Shown: positions 43,359 to 51,225 of the stretch, one piece after another | Layout of the letters: each line of letters begins with the position of its first letter | Position numbering within the stretch: position 1 is the first letter of the stretch | Assembly (NCBI GenBank): GCA_052379645.1 | Contig: JBQSYU010000008.1 | Length of the DNA: 64,000 bases | Strand: one strand, 5' to 3' | Source: Arthrobacter_H sp030452125 | Lineage (GTDB): Bacteria > Actinomycetota > Actinomycetes > Actinomycetales > Micrococcaceae | Program-made: the position numbers and the translations under genes | Notes under the pieces: model-generated | What the model was told of the DNA's origin: nothing | Seen by the model: the letters and a program-made list of their open reading frames with translations, nothing else | Database searches by the model: none

Positions 43359-44123
43359 CTAGTTCTTCACCAATCCGCCGTCGACCACCAGGTTCTGCCC
43401 GGTGACCGCACGCGCCCAGGGGGAGGCGAAGAACAGGATCGCGTCGGCGAATTCCTCCGGGGTGGTGACCTTGCGCAGGGGGGTGGAGGAGGCAATGAAG
43501 TCGAAGACCTCATCGGGGGTCGCTGCGCTGGCGTCGGTGGTGCGCAGCAGGCCTCCGGAGACTATGTTCACCGAGACCTGGTGTTGGCCCAGATCTGCGG
43601 CCAGTGTGCGGGTCAGGGACAGCAAGGCCGCCTTGGCTGCCGTGTAGTCGTGATAGGGGACTACGGGATTCTGGAACAGGTTGGTGCCGATGTTGATGAT
43701 CCGCCCGAAGCCGTGTTCGCGCATTCCCGGTAGCGCCGCCTGGGTCGTGTTCAGGGCTCCGCGGACGCTGCCGGAGAACTGGGAGTCGAACTCCTCCCAG
43801 CCGATCTCCGCGGCCGACGAGCGGGCATCGCCGTTGAAGGAGAAGTCGGCCAGGGCGTTGTTCACCACCGTGGTCACCGGGGAGCCGAAGTGCGCTTGTG
43901 CGCTTTCGAGCATCGTTGCGACCTGTACCGGGTCGGTGACATCCGCCTGGATGGCCAGGGCCTGGTCGGGGCCGTGGGCTGTGGCAATTTCCTCCGCCGC
44001 CTGGGCTGAATGGCGGTAGTTGATGATGACGCGGGCGCCTTGTGCGGCAAAGGCTTCAACGATGTGGCGGCCCAATCCGCGGGCGCCTCCGGTGACGAGG
44101 ACAAGCTGGTCTGAGAGGTTCAT
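43359..44123 (-). CDS. SDR-family oxidoreductase (3-oxoacyl-ACP reductase-like), TPP-riboswitch operon
   Basis: 254 aa Rossmann protein: NAD(P) motif VTGGARGLGRHIVEAF, VVNNALADFSF in place of NNAG, YTAAKAAL with the catalytic Tyr and Lys, and a Thr (NIGTNLF) where the catalytic Ser is usual, 13 residues before the Tyr. It would oxidise or reduce an alcohol/carbonyl pair. It is followed at 2 nt by an LLM monooxygenase and preceded by a long leader with a TPP riboswitch. The substrate is unknown; a thiamine pyrimidine or thiazole fragment is a possibility. Confidence 0.85.
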   Translation of the reverse strand: MNLSDQLVLVTGGARGLGRHIVEAFAAQGARVIINYRHSAQAAEEIATAHGPDQALAIQADVTDPVQVATMLESAQAHFGSPVTTVVNNALADFSFNGDARSSAAEIGWEEFDSQFSGSVRGALNTTQAALPGMREHGFGRIINIGTNLFQNPVVPYHDYTAAKAALLSLTRTLAADLGQHQVSVNIVSGGLLRTTDASAATPDEVFDFIASSTPLRKVTTPEEFADAILFFASPWARAVTGQNLVVDGGLVKN

Positions 44124-44462
44124 CTGGTCTCACTTTCGTAGCTGCCGGTTGCAGCGGGTAGGTGGTGCTGGAGGGGGGGGAGCCCCGCAGACAGAATCGC
44201 CGGGGGAGATGAGTGAAGAAGACGGCGGACACAGCGCAAGGCAGAGGCAAGGTGTCTGCATGCCCGACGGCGGATAGCTGGCTTCGTGCGGGATCCTCAG
44301 CTGCGGGGCAGCTGGCGGGAAGGCATCAAAAAACTGGCCGGGCGGTGCCACGGCAGGATGCGGAGCGCCAGGGTGGACGCCGGCAACGCATGGCGGAATC
44401 GGGCAGTGGGGGCGTGACTCGGCGGGGCCGTCCACGGTGGGCCATGAGGCGAATGAGCACCT
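44124..44462 (-). other. long 5' leader between TPP riboswitch and the SDR gene
   Basis: About 340 nt of untranslated leader on the minus strand. It holds a T6 run near 44330 (CAGTTTTTTG) after GC-rich pairing sequence, which could be a regulated termination site, and several C-rich stretches suited to Rho. A short open frame exists but has no convincing ribosome site. Nothing protein-like was recognised. Confidence 0.4.
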
Positions 44463-44542
44463 GCAACATCCCTTCGCTAGTTCGAACTAGATCAGGTTCA
44501 ACGGGTGTTCTCTCAGCCAGGAATCCTGGCACCCCGTGTCAC
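44463..44542 (-). ncRNA. TPP riboswitch (THI element) of the SDR/LLM operon
   Basis: On the minus strand the conserved blocks appear in order: ACACGGGGTGCC, GGCTGAGAGAACACCCGTTG, AACCTGATCTAGTTCG, AACTAGCGAAGGGATGT. P1 can pair GUGACA (44537-44542) with UGUUGC (44463-44468). CTGAGA, ACCTGATC and GCGAAGGGA are the diagnostic TPP-binding segments. It should turn off the downstream operon when thiamine diphosphate is plentiful. Confidence 0.92.
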
Positions 44543-44573
44543 TGCTTCACACCCTACACACCTGCAGCAGCGA

Positions 44574-44602
44574 TTCGACAACTTCGTTTCCCCGTGTACA
44601 GT
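44574..44602 (+). promoter_or_regulatory. promoter of the ykoEDC transcript, overlapping a divergent promoter
   Basis: TTCGAC (44574-44579), 17-nt spacer, TACAGT (44597-44602), just upstream of the riboswitch. On the other strand TTGTCG (44575-44580) and TGTAGG at 17 nt serve the opposite transcript, so the two -35 elements overlap. Confidence 0.5.
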
Positions 44603-44608
44603 CTGTGC

Positions 44609-44700
44609 TGAACACGGGAGTCCGGTGAGCCGGGCTGAGAGGAAGCTGATCAAGCTTCGACCGTCGAACCTGATCTGGATCATGCCAGCGCAGGGAGGCA
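44609..44700 (+). ncRNA. TPP riboswitch (THI element) of ykoEDC
   Basis: The blocks ACACGGGAGTCC, GGGCTGAGAGGAAGC, CGAACCTGATCTGGATC and ATGCCAGCGCAGGGAGGC fit the TPP aptamer closely. Only about 48 nt separate it from the GTG start of ykoE, so translational or short-range control is likely. Confidence 0.94.
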
Positions 44701-44748
44701 AAAACTCCAAATCCCGTGCCCTGTTCACTCAACAGAAGGGGCACGACA

Positions 44749-45381
44749 GTGCACTCATCAACCACGCCTTCAACGGCGCCGTCCCTGACGCGCCGACGCT
44801 TTTCCTTCGACCTGAAGGACCTGATGCTCATCGTGGTCCTCGGCGTCGTCTTCGGCTTCCTCTACTGGGCACTGGTCCAGGCCTCGGCCGGGCTGACACT
44901 GGTCCTGGGCCCGCTCGGGGACCTCTCCTCGCACTTGCTCTTCGGCGGGTGGCTGATCGTCGCCCCGATCGCCGTCGCCATCATCAGACGACCCTTCGCC
45001 GGGATCCTCGCGGAGGTCATTGCCGGTGGGGTGGAGGTCGTTTTCCTCGGCTCGACGGCAGGACCCATGCTCTTCCTGGTGGCCGCCATCCAAGGTCTGG
45101 GCAGCGAACTTCCCTTCGCCCTGCGTCGCTACCGGTCCTTCAGCTGGCTCACCTACGCCTGCTCCGGACTGCTCGGAGCAGGATTGGCCTTCGCCGTCTC
45201 GGCCTTCCGTTTCGGATGGTACGGCCAGGATTTCTTTGTCATCCGGCTCATCGTTCAACTGCTCTCCGGGCTCATTCTCGGCGGTCTCCTGGCCCGCAAG
45301 ACCGTTAACGCGCTGGCCAAAACCGGCGTCGTGGACAACTACGCCATCGGCCGGGACCTGCCAACCGCCGAGGGAGCATGA
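44749..45381 (+). CDS. ykoE: ECF transporter substrate-binding subunit YkoE (thiamine/HMP)
   Basis: A 210-residue integral membrane S-component: FDLKDLMLIVVLGVVFGFLYWALVQASAGLTLVLGP and ILAEVIAGGVEVVFLGSTAGPMLFLVAAIQGLGSELPFA are YkoE hallmarks. It captures thiamine or its pyrimidine precursor hydroxymethylpyrimidine outside the cell. GTG 44749 has AGAAGGGG 7-8 nt upstream; upstream GTG codons lack a site. It overlaps ykoD (ATGA). Confidence 0.93.
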   Translation: MHSSTTPSTAPSLTRRRFSFDLKDLMLIVVLGVVFGFLYWALVQASAGLTLVLGPLGDLSSHLLFGGWLIVAPIAVAIIRRPFAGILAEVIAGGVEVVFLGSTAGPMLFLVAAIQGLGSELPFALRRYRSFSWLTYACSGLLGAGLAFAVSAFRFGWYGQDFFVIRLIVQLLSGLILGGLLARKTVNALAKTGVVDNYAIGRDLPTAEGA

Positions 45382-47102
45382 AACCGGAAAGTACGCCGGT
45401 AGTCGTGCTTCAGGACGTGACCGTGACCTACCCCCGAAGGCCGGCGCCGGTCCTGGATCGGGTGACCTTGAGTCTAGAAGCAGGCGAACAGGTCATCATC
45501 CTGGGGCCCTCGGGGGCCGGAAAGTCGACGCTTTTAAACCTGATGACCGGGGTCATCCCGCATTCGGTGGCGGCACGGTTCACCGGCCGGGTCCTCGTCG
45601 CTGGTCAGGACACCGCTCACACCGGCGTCGCCGAATTATCGCGGACCGTCGGCGTCCTGGCCCAAGACCCCGAATCGGCGATGTGCATGCCCGATGTGCA
45701 GCGGGAAATCGCCCTTCCACTGGAGAACCATGCGGTCCCCCCACGAGAAATCGAGAGTCTGATCGATGAGGCGCTGGAACAGGTCAACGGAGCCAGCCTC
45801 AAGGACAGGTCAACACGGCAACTCTCCGGCGGCCAAGGACAACGGGTGGCCTTGGCCGCCAGTCTGGTCGCGGAGCCACCGGTGCTGCTGCTCGACGAAC
45901 CCACCTCGATGCTCGACGCCGAAGGCATCTCATCGGTGCGCCGAGCCATCGACCGGGTGGTGCACGACCGTGGCCCCGCCGTGGTGCTGGTGGAACACCG
46001 CATCGACGAGTATGCGGGAGCCGACGGCGTGGCAGGGCTCCCCGGACGGGCCATCGTGCTCGACGCCGACGGTGCCCTGCTGGCCGACGGCCCCACACGG
46101 AGCGTGTTGGAACAATCGGCACGCCAGCTCGTGGACGCCGGGTGCTGGACACCGTTGGAAACCGAGCTGCAGGCGGCGTTCGGCACAGAAGGCGGCTTGG
46201 CCTCGCCCATCGTCCGCGAAGAATTGCTGCACTGGGCCCAGGGCCAACCAACGGTTCCGCAGCCGACGCAGGCCACCGACAGCGTGGTCCTCTCCGCACG
46301 AGGCCTCTCGATCACCCGGGCGGCAATCCCTGCCCGGAAACGACGCCGCGAACCCGCGATGATCAGCCCCCAACTTGAAGGCATCGACTTGGAACTACGC
46401 TCCGGGGAGATCGTCGCCCTGTTGGGCGCCAACGGGACGGGCAAGACCAGTCTGTTGCTCGCGCTCGCCGGGCTGCTGCAACCACTAGCCGGCACGATAT
46501 CGGGGGACCGGCCCGGACTGGTCTTCCAAAACCCCGAACACCAATTCGTGGCCACCACTGTCCGAGAAGAAGTTGGCCATGGACTGCCGACGCTCATCAA
46601 CGGGCGTCCTGCCCAAGAGAAGATCGATGACCTGCTGGCCGAACACCGGCTGACGCATCTGGCCGCGAGTAACCCCTTCCGACTCTCGGGCGGAGAAAAG
46701 CGGCGGCTCAGCGTCGCGGCCATGCTCGCTCATTCACGCAACGTCCTGTTGGCAGACGAACCGGGCTACGGGTTGGACCGGAAAGCCACCATCTCGATGA
46801 TGGGAGCCTTCCGGGACGCGGCGGCCGACGGACAGTCGATCCTGTTTTCCAGCCACGATCTGCGTAGTGTCGCGAGCCTGGCCCACCGGGGAATCGTCAT
46901 CGCCGAGGGAACCATCATCGCCGACGGGCCGATTTTTGACGTGCTGGGCGACCGAGACGTCTTGGCCAGGGCAGGGATCGTGCTGCCCCCGCTGCTGGAC
47001 TGGCTGCTGGGCCTCGGGAAGAGTCCGGAGCAGATCAAGAACATCCTGGCTGGTCTGGATCAAGAAGTGGCTGCTGCGGCACGGATGCCGGTGCCCTCGT
47101 GA
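45378..47102 (+). CDS. ykoD: ECF transporter double ATPase YkoD
   Basis: 574 aa with two ABC ATPase domains. The first has Walker A GPSGAGKSTLLN, signature RQLSGGQGQRVALAAS and Walker B VLLLDEPTSMLD. The second has Walker A GANGTGKTSLLLA, signature FRLSGGEKRRLSVAAM and Walker B VLLADEPGYGLD. It powers uptake through YkoE and YkoC. Coupled at both ends by 4-bp overlaps. Confidence 0.94.
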   Translation: MKPESTPVVVLQDVTVTYPRRPAPVLDRVTLSLEAGEQVIILGPSGAGKSTLLNLMTGVIPHSVAARFTGRVLVAGQDTAHTGVAELSRTVGVLAQDPESAMCMPDVQREIALPLENHAVPPREIESLIDEALEQVNGASLKDRSTRQLSGGQGQRVALAASLVAEPPVLLLDEPTSMLDAEGISSVRRAIDRVVHDRGPAVVLVEHRIDEYAGADGVAGLPGRAIVLDADGALLADGPTRSVLEQSARQLVDAGCWTPLETELQAAFGTEGGLASPIVREELLHWAQGQPTVPQPTQATDSVVLSARGLSITRAAIPARKRRREPAMISPQLEGIDLELRSGEIVALLGANGTGKTSLLLALAGLLQPLAGTISGDRPGLVFQNPEHQFVATTVREEVGHGLPTLINGRPAQEKIDDLLAEHRLTHLAASNPFRLSGGEKRRLSVAAMLAHSRNVLLADEPGYGLDRKATISMMGAFRDAAADGQSILFSSHDLRSVASLAHRGIVIAEGTIIADGPIFDVLGDRDVLARAGIVLPPLLDWLLGLGKSPEQIKNILAGLDQEVAAAARMPVPS

Positions 47103-47905
47103 GCGCGGCCCCCTTTCCGTGGGTCGTCACGACCACGCCCTTGGGCCGTCGCAACCCCACCATGAAGCTCGCCCTGCTCTTCGTGGTCTCCTTCGCCTTG
47201 CTCTTCGTCTTCGACCCGCTGACCCCGGCCCTGCTCTATCCGTTGGCGCTGGCCGCCGTACTGATCTGGGGCCGGCCCTCGCCCCGGATGCTGCTGCTGG
47301 CCCATATCCCGTTCCTGGGGTTTGCACTCGGGATGCTCATGATCAATGCCATCACCCGGCCGGGGGAGGAACTCTTCACGGTTCTGGGCCTTCAGGTCAG
47401 CGTCGAGGGAGTGAACCTGGGGACTTCCCTGGCCCTGCGCACGTTCGTTCTGGGGGTGTTGTCGATCGGTTTCGTCCTCTCCACCGATGCCGTGGCCCTG
47501 ACCGACAGCCTGCATCAACAGGCCAGACTGGGTCCGAGGCTCTCCCATGCCGTCCTGGCCGGCTACCAGATGCTCCAAGACATGCCGGGCACCTGGCAGA
47601 CGATCCGCCAGGCCCATGCCGTACGGGCTCCCGAGTCGGCACCGGGGGTGCGGCGACCCAAGATCCGGGAGTTCGGCCAGGCTGGCTTCTCCCTGATGGT
47701 GGTCTCCCTCCGCCGGGGTGAGCGCATGGCCCAGTCGATGGAGTCCCGTGGCCTGGGGCTGGCTCCACGAACGATCTGGAAGCCCATCAGGCTTCAACGA
47801 GCCGACTGGATCATGGCTCTGGGCGTGCTCACCGTTTTAGCTGTGGTGCTCGGTCTGGGTGTCACGGGTGGGTGGATCAGAGGGTACTCCGCTCTCTGGG
47901 AGTAG
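47099..47905 (+). CDS. ykoC: ECF transporter transmembrane subunit YkoC
   Basis: 268 aa T-component with about five membrane helices and the coupling helices carrying Ala-Arg-Gly-like motifs (RQAHAVRAPESAPG and SMESRGLGLAPRTIWKP). It links the YkoD ATPases to YkoE. GTG 47099 overlaps ykoD. Last gene of the riboswitch-controlled operon. Confidence 0.92.
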   Translation: MSAAPFPWVVTTTPLGRRNPTMKLALLFVVSFALLFVFDPLTPALLYPLALAAVLIWGRPSPRMLLLAHIPFLGFALGMLMINAITRPGEELFTVLGLQVSVEGVNLGTSLALRTFVLGVLSIGFVLSTDAVALTDSLHQQARLGPRLSHAVLAGYQMLQDMPGTWQTIRQAHAVRAPESAPGVRRPKIREFGQAGFSLMVVSLRRGERMAQSMESRGLGLAPRTIWKPIRLQRADWIMALGVLTVLAVVLGLGVTGGWIRGYSALWE

Positions 47906-47986
47906 ACCGGGAGTCGGGCTCTGCACGGCCTACCTACCTTCGCTTGGTAGGCTGCATCCTTTGCGCCCCGGTGAGAGGAAGACGGT

Positions 47987-48304
47987 ATGAGTCAGGACCC
48001 CAGTACCTTCCGGAGGAGTGCGCGCGCGATGAATAATCGTGCGACCAAGGCCAAGAAGCTCGCCCGATTCCTCTGGGATCGGCATCTGGGGCCCGAGGAA
48101 CTGGCCCAATACACGGATCAGGAACTGCGCTCCATTGCCCGGGACGCCGGAGTGCATCCTCCCTCAACCGGTGAAACCTGGGAGGCGACCGCCGAATTGC
48201 TCGCCGCCCAGGAGAACTGGTTGGAGAAGCATCCGAACCACCCGCTGGGTGAACGACACTTCTTCGCCGAAGGCTGGCAATACGAGCCCGGGTTCGGCAG
48301 CTAA
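47987..48304 (+). CDS. small hypothetical protein (105 aa)
   Basis: A soluble, charged protein: MNNRATKAKKLARFLWDRHLGPEELAQYTDQELRSIARDAGVHPPSTGETWEATAELL. The helix-loop pattern and LWDRHLG.EELAQYTD are not from a family I can name. GAGAGGAAG lies 5 nt before ATG 47987, supporting translation. It stands between ykoC and a decayed region. Confidence 0.6.
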   Translation: MSQDPSTFRRSARAMNNRATKAKKLARFLWDRHLGPEELAQYTDQELRSIARDAGVHPPSTGETWEATAELLAAQENWLEKHPNHPLGERHFFAEGWQYEPGFGS

Positions 48305-48739
48305 GGAGCTCGCCTCCTGATGAGCAAAAAGTCGACCGGCCGGACCCCTGATCTAAGTGCCCGAGTTCGACAGACACGTGTTTCTGCTCCGAAAGGCAGG
48401 AGGACGCCTCGCTGGTTCAGGAGGTGGCGGCGTTTTAGCGTGGTGGCAGGGCAGACGCCAACGCAGCAGCCAAGTCTCCACGGAGACTGACATGCAACTC
48501 GCACCCATGTTCTCGGCTGCCGGCGGCGTCCTGACGACGGCAGGTTGCGCCTCGTTGACACCCCGGACCGTCGCGACCGTGGTGGTGGACGATGATTCAT
48601 CGGCCACCACGACTGAACCCGAGACCCAGGCAGGGGCAGGGTTTAGGGCAGCGGTGGCCGGGGTGTTGCCTCGGGTGATGGCCGGTGGGCTGAAGGGGTT
48701 CAGGAGTGGGGCGATGGTCCCTGCAGTAGCCTCGAAACC
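48305..48739. other. 435-bp gap without a supported gene
   Basis: Open frames exist on both strands (for example 48357-48743), but they lack a ribosome site and a protein-like sequence. Composition is GC-rich as in normal DNA. It contains the promoter of the broken MFS gene at its end: TAGCCT (48727-48732), 7 nt before ATG 48740. Confidence 0.4.
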
Positions 48740-48850
48740 ATGAGTGCGGTACGCGGGCCCGGCCGTTTGCCCCACCATGCGCCGTTCGTCCGATTCTGGG
48801 CAGCTTCCACCGTCTCGGACTTCGGCACCTACGTCGCGCTGCCTGCTGAG
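48740..48850 (+). pseudogene. N-terminal remnant of an MFS transporter
   Basis: From ATG 48740 the frame reads MSAVRGPGRLPHHAPFVRFWAASTVSDFGTYV, the usual start of a drug-export MFS transporter. After about 33-37 codons the similarity stops and an unrelated stretch leads into the end of the minus-strand HIRAN-like gene. A leaderless promoter is still in place. The C-terminal end of the same kind of protein is found at 50231-50353. Confidence 0.65.
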
Positions 48851-48884
48851 GTCGCCCGCGGTCGACTGTGCGCCAGGAGCGGAG

Positions 48885-50141
48885 CTACGACCAGGACTGC
48901 TGCGCCTGCTCAGATTCAAGAGCTTCAGCAACAAACTTCTGCCCTCTAAAAATAAGCACTCCGACCCCGACGAAGAGCGCAGTAAAGACAAGTCCAATAG
49001 GCGCACCGGCCAAGCTGATCAAACCGAGAAGGCAGCAGGCGATGAGCACCATCCAGGCTGCAGTGGAGTAGGTGCCTGGAGAAAACCTTCGTTGTTTATC
49101 TCCGAACTTAACTTGGCGCTTTCCATTCGTGTAGGAAGCACTATTTTCTTGGCCTCCAAGGTATTCAATCCGAGGCCCCTCGGTTGGTCTGAAGCCGTTG
49201 ATCGAAGTGGCATCACTCGTGGGCTCAGACTGTATTTGTTTTTGGCCTGCTGGACGCTTGGCTTTAGTTGGTGCTTTTTCCGGAACATAAGCGTCTGGCA
49301 CATCATAGGAGGGTGCCTCAGGAACGAATTCGGGCAGCGATGGCATCGTTCTGAGCCAGTCGTCTTTCAAATCAGTGGCGCGGGCACCTTGGACCGTAAG
49401 TTCGACGGCCAATCCTGAACCCTTGAGTTTGGACCAGACGGCGAGGGTCCTATCCATGTCGTGAGCGTGGGCAATGGTCGGCAGAAAGTGCAGTGAACTT
49501 GCAGCAGTAAGTTGTCCGACGCGTTCGTCGTCAAGGCGTACTTCTACGAGTTCTCTGATAGATCCGTTCTTGAGTGTTTTTTCGATGTGGTGCATGGTCA
49601 GCACGACCAGGCCTTCTCCGGATGCTGGAACGTATTCGAAGAGATGCGGCAGGTGCTGGTCTTCTCCTGTGACTTGGAGTGCATTGCCCCACGGCAGAAT
49701 TGCGACGTTGTTGAACTTTTGTGTGTTCAGCGGAAGCAAGAGTCCGGGATCGGGCAGGGCTACACGAATATTTACTTCTAATTCGAGTGTTGTTCGACCG
49801 TTCCTATCCCATTTATGTCGGTTGTAGGCCAGCACGTTGCCCGTAGTTTTGGCGACCGCTCCGGATGCAGCTATGCGGTGTATTTCCGGGTGCCACTTCT
49901 TGGCGTCTTCGTTGGAAAGGTAGCCAACAACTTGATCATCTATGCGGGCGCTGACAGCCTGCCCGTGCGATCCGAAAGGATTGTCCGGTTCCGGAACTAG
50001 ATGGACTGGAAGGTCAACCCTTTTTGAATCATCACCTTTGGGGCGCCCGCCGATCAACTTGACGATGGAGCTTCGACGGAAGTACTCGCCGACCAGATCA
50101 ACTCCGGCCCATTTGGCGTTAGGTATTTCATAATCTATCAA
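48885..50141 (-). CDS. HIRAN-like domain protein with C-terminal membrane hairpin
   Basis: 418 aa, lower GC than its surroundings. Near the N-terminus, LVGEYFRRSSIVKLIG, then LVPEPDNPFGSHGQAVSARIDDQVVGYLSNEDAKKW (about 48-85), looks like a HIRAN domain, a module that recognises DNA ends or nicked DNA. A second region (LVEVRLDDERVGQLTAASSLHFLPTI, about 200-225) is a weaker repeat. After a Pro/Lys linker, two hydrophobic helices (about 360-405, MVLIACCLLGLISLAGAPIGLVFTALFVGVGVLIF) anchor it. TTG 50141 is the likely start. It sits between two ends of a broken MFS gene. Confidence 0.6.
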   Translation of the reverse strand: MIDYEIPNAKWAGVDLVGEYFRRSSIVKLIGGRPKGDDSKRVDLPVHLVPEPDNPFGSHGQAVSARIDDQVVGYLSNEDAKKWHPEIHRIAASGAVAKTTGNVLAYNRHKWDRNGRTTLELEVNIRVALPDPGLLLPLNTQKFNNVAILPWGNALQVTGEDQHLPHLFEYVPASGEGLVVLTMHHIEKTLKNGSIRELVEVRLDDERVGQLTAASSLHFLPTIAHAHDMDRTLAVWSKLKGSGLAVELTVQGARATDLKDDWLRTMPSLPEFVPEAPSYDVPDAYVPEKAPTKAKRPAGQKQIQSEPTSDATSINGFRPTEGPRIEYLGGQENSASYTNGKRQVKFGDKQRRFSPGTYSTAAWMVLIACCLLGLISLAGAPIGLVFTALFVGVGVLIFRGQKFVAEALESEQAQQSWS

Positions 50142-50214
50142 GTTGCCCCCGCGTAGCTATTTGAACATTCTTCGTTGAACTTTCGACGATATTTGATTTG
50201 CCCCGAGAGGTCTA

Positions 50215-50353
50215 TTCATCGCGATCGCCTCGGGACTTGTGGGTCGCCGCCACGTTCATTGCAGTGGGCGCGGCACTGCTGGCCATCTCACCGTTCCGCG
50301 CCGTACGCCTAGAAGACGTCATCCTTGACGACGAAGAAACCGCCGGTCAATAA
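50215..50353 (+). pseudogene. C-terminal remnant of an MFS transporter
   Basis: The frame ending at TAA 50351-50353 reads RDLWVAATFIAVGAALLAISPFRAVRLEDVILDDEETAGQ, the final helix and acidic tail of an MFS transporter. It has no start. With the N-terminal piece at 48740 it shows that roughly 350 codons of the middle were lost, with the HIRAN-like gene now in their place. Confidence 0.6.
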
Positions 50354-50423
50354 AAGGCGTGGGTCCCGAGGAAAAATACGCGTCATAGGTGTTGGAAATG
50401 CCCGGGCACCCACGTATGCTGAC

Positions 50424-50444
50424 TTATTGTCACTTCGACAATAA
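50424..50444. promoter_or_regulatory. NrtR operator of the NAD synthesis operon
   Basis: Perfect 8-bp arms TTATTGTC (50424-50431) and GACAATAA (50437-50444) with a 5-nt spacer, 28 bp before the nrtR start. A 21-bp palindrome with GTC/GAC inner ends matches the general shape of NrtR sites. Confidence 0.8.
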
Positions 50445-50472
50445 CTCTTAACAGCCTCGGGAAGGAGCAGGG

Positions 50473-51225
50473 ATGGAGTTCGCCAATGTCTCCGAACGCC
50501 AGGCCATGAGCCCGGAATTGGCCGTCTCGACGGTGATCTTCGCCCTGCGTGATGAACTCCGGGACGGGGAACCGGCCGGACGCCGGACCCTCTGGCTGCC
50601 GCTGATCCGCAGGACCCGCGAACCCTTCAGGGGCCAATGGGCACTGCCCGGCGGTCCCCTGGGCGCCCGGCAAACCCTGCAGGATGCCGCCGCCGGCAAC
50701 CTGCGGGCCACCACCGGCCTGGCCCCGAGCCACCTCGAACAGCTCTACGCGTTCGGTGGGCTCGATAGGTCCCCGGCCCACCGGGTCGTCTCGATCGTCT
50801 ACTGGGCCCTGGTCCGTGAGGAACATCCCGACGCGCCGCAACTGGTGAAGGACCCCCATGTCGCCTGGTTCCCCGCACGCGACGAGGCCGTGATCGACGC
50901 GCTGGCCTTCGACCACGCGGACATCGTGCGCTACGCGCTGTGGCGACTGCAGAATAAAGTCGAATACTCTTCGATCGCCCACCGCTTCCTGGGCCCACGC
51001 TTCACCCTGGCCCAGGTCCAGGAGGTCTACGAGGCCGTCCTGGACCGCCGCCTCGACGCCGCGAACTTCCGCCGCCACCTGCGCGGAGCCTCCGGCATCG
51101 AGGCCACCGATGAATACCTGCACGGGGGCAAACACCGCCCACCACGCCTGTACCGGTACGCGGGGGATGTCGCCGTCGTACCGCAAGAGACCACCAACAC
51201 GGAAGAACAGCGGGATAGATCATGA
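50473..51225 (+). CDS. nrtR: NrtR-type Nudix transcriptional regulator of NAD synthesis
   Basis: 250 aa. The N-terminal Nudix-like domain (VIFALRDELRDGEPAG..., GQWALPGGPLGARQTLQDAAAGNL) lacks the catalytic REXXEE of active Nudix hydrolases, as is usual for NrtR, which uses it to sense ADP-ribose. The C-terminal winged helix follows (HRFLGPRFTLAQVQEVYEAVLDRRLDAANFRRHL). It probably represses its own operon through the palindrome upstream. Its stop overlaps the nadA start (ATGA). Confidence 0.9.
   Translation: MEFANVSERQAMSPELAVSTVIFALRDELRDGEPAGRRTLWLPLIRRTREPFRGQWALPGGPLGARQTLQDAAAGNLRATTGLAPSHLEQLYAFGGLDRSPAHRVVSIVYWALVREEHPDAPQLVKDPHVAWFPARDEAVIDALAFDHADIVRYALWRLQNKVEYSSIAHRFLGPRFTLAQVQEVYEAVLDRRLDAANFRRHLRGASGIEATDEYLHGGKHRPPRLYRYAGDVAVVPQETTNTEEQRDRS

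Noticed and set aside
44213..44611. Small protein frames over the riboswitch region
   Set aside because: They run through the two THI elements and lack ribosome sites. The RNA elements explain the sequence.
47935..47955. Short hairpin CCTACC-GGTAGG after ykoC
   Set aside because: Only 6 bp of stem and no T tract. Too weak to call a terminator.
48357..48743. 128-aa frame on the plus strand upstream of the broken MFS gene
   Set aside because: No ribosome site, a low-complexity Ala/Gly/Val sequence without family match, and it runs into the MFS start.
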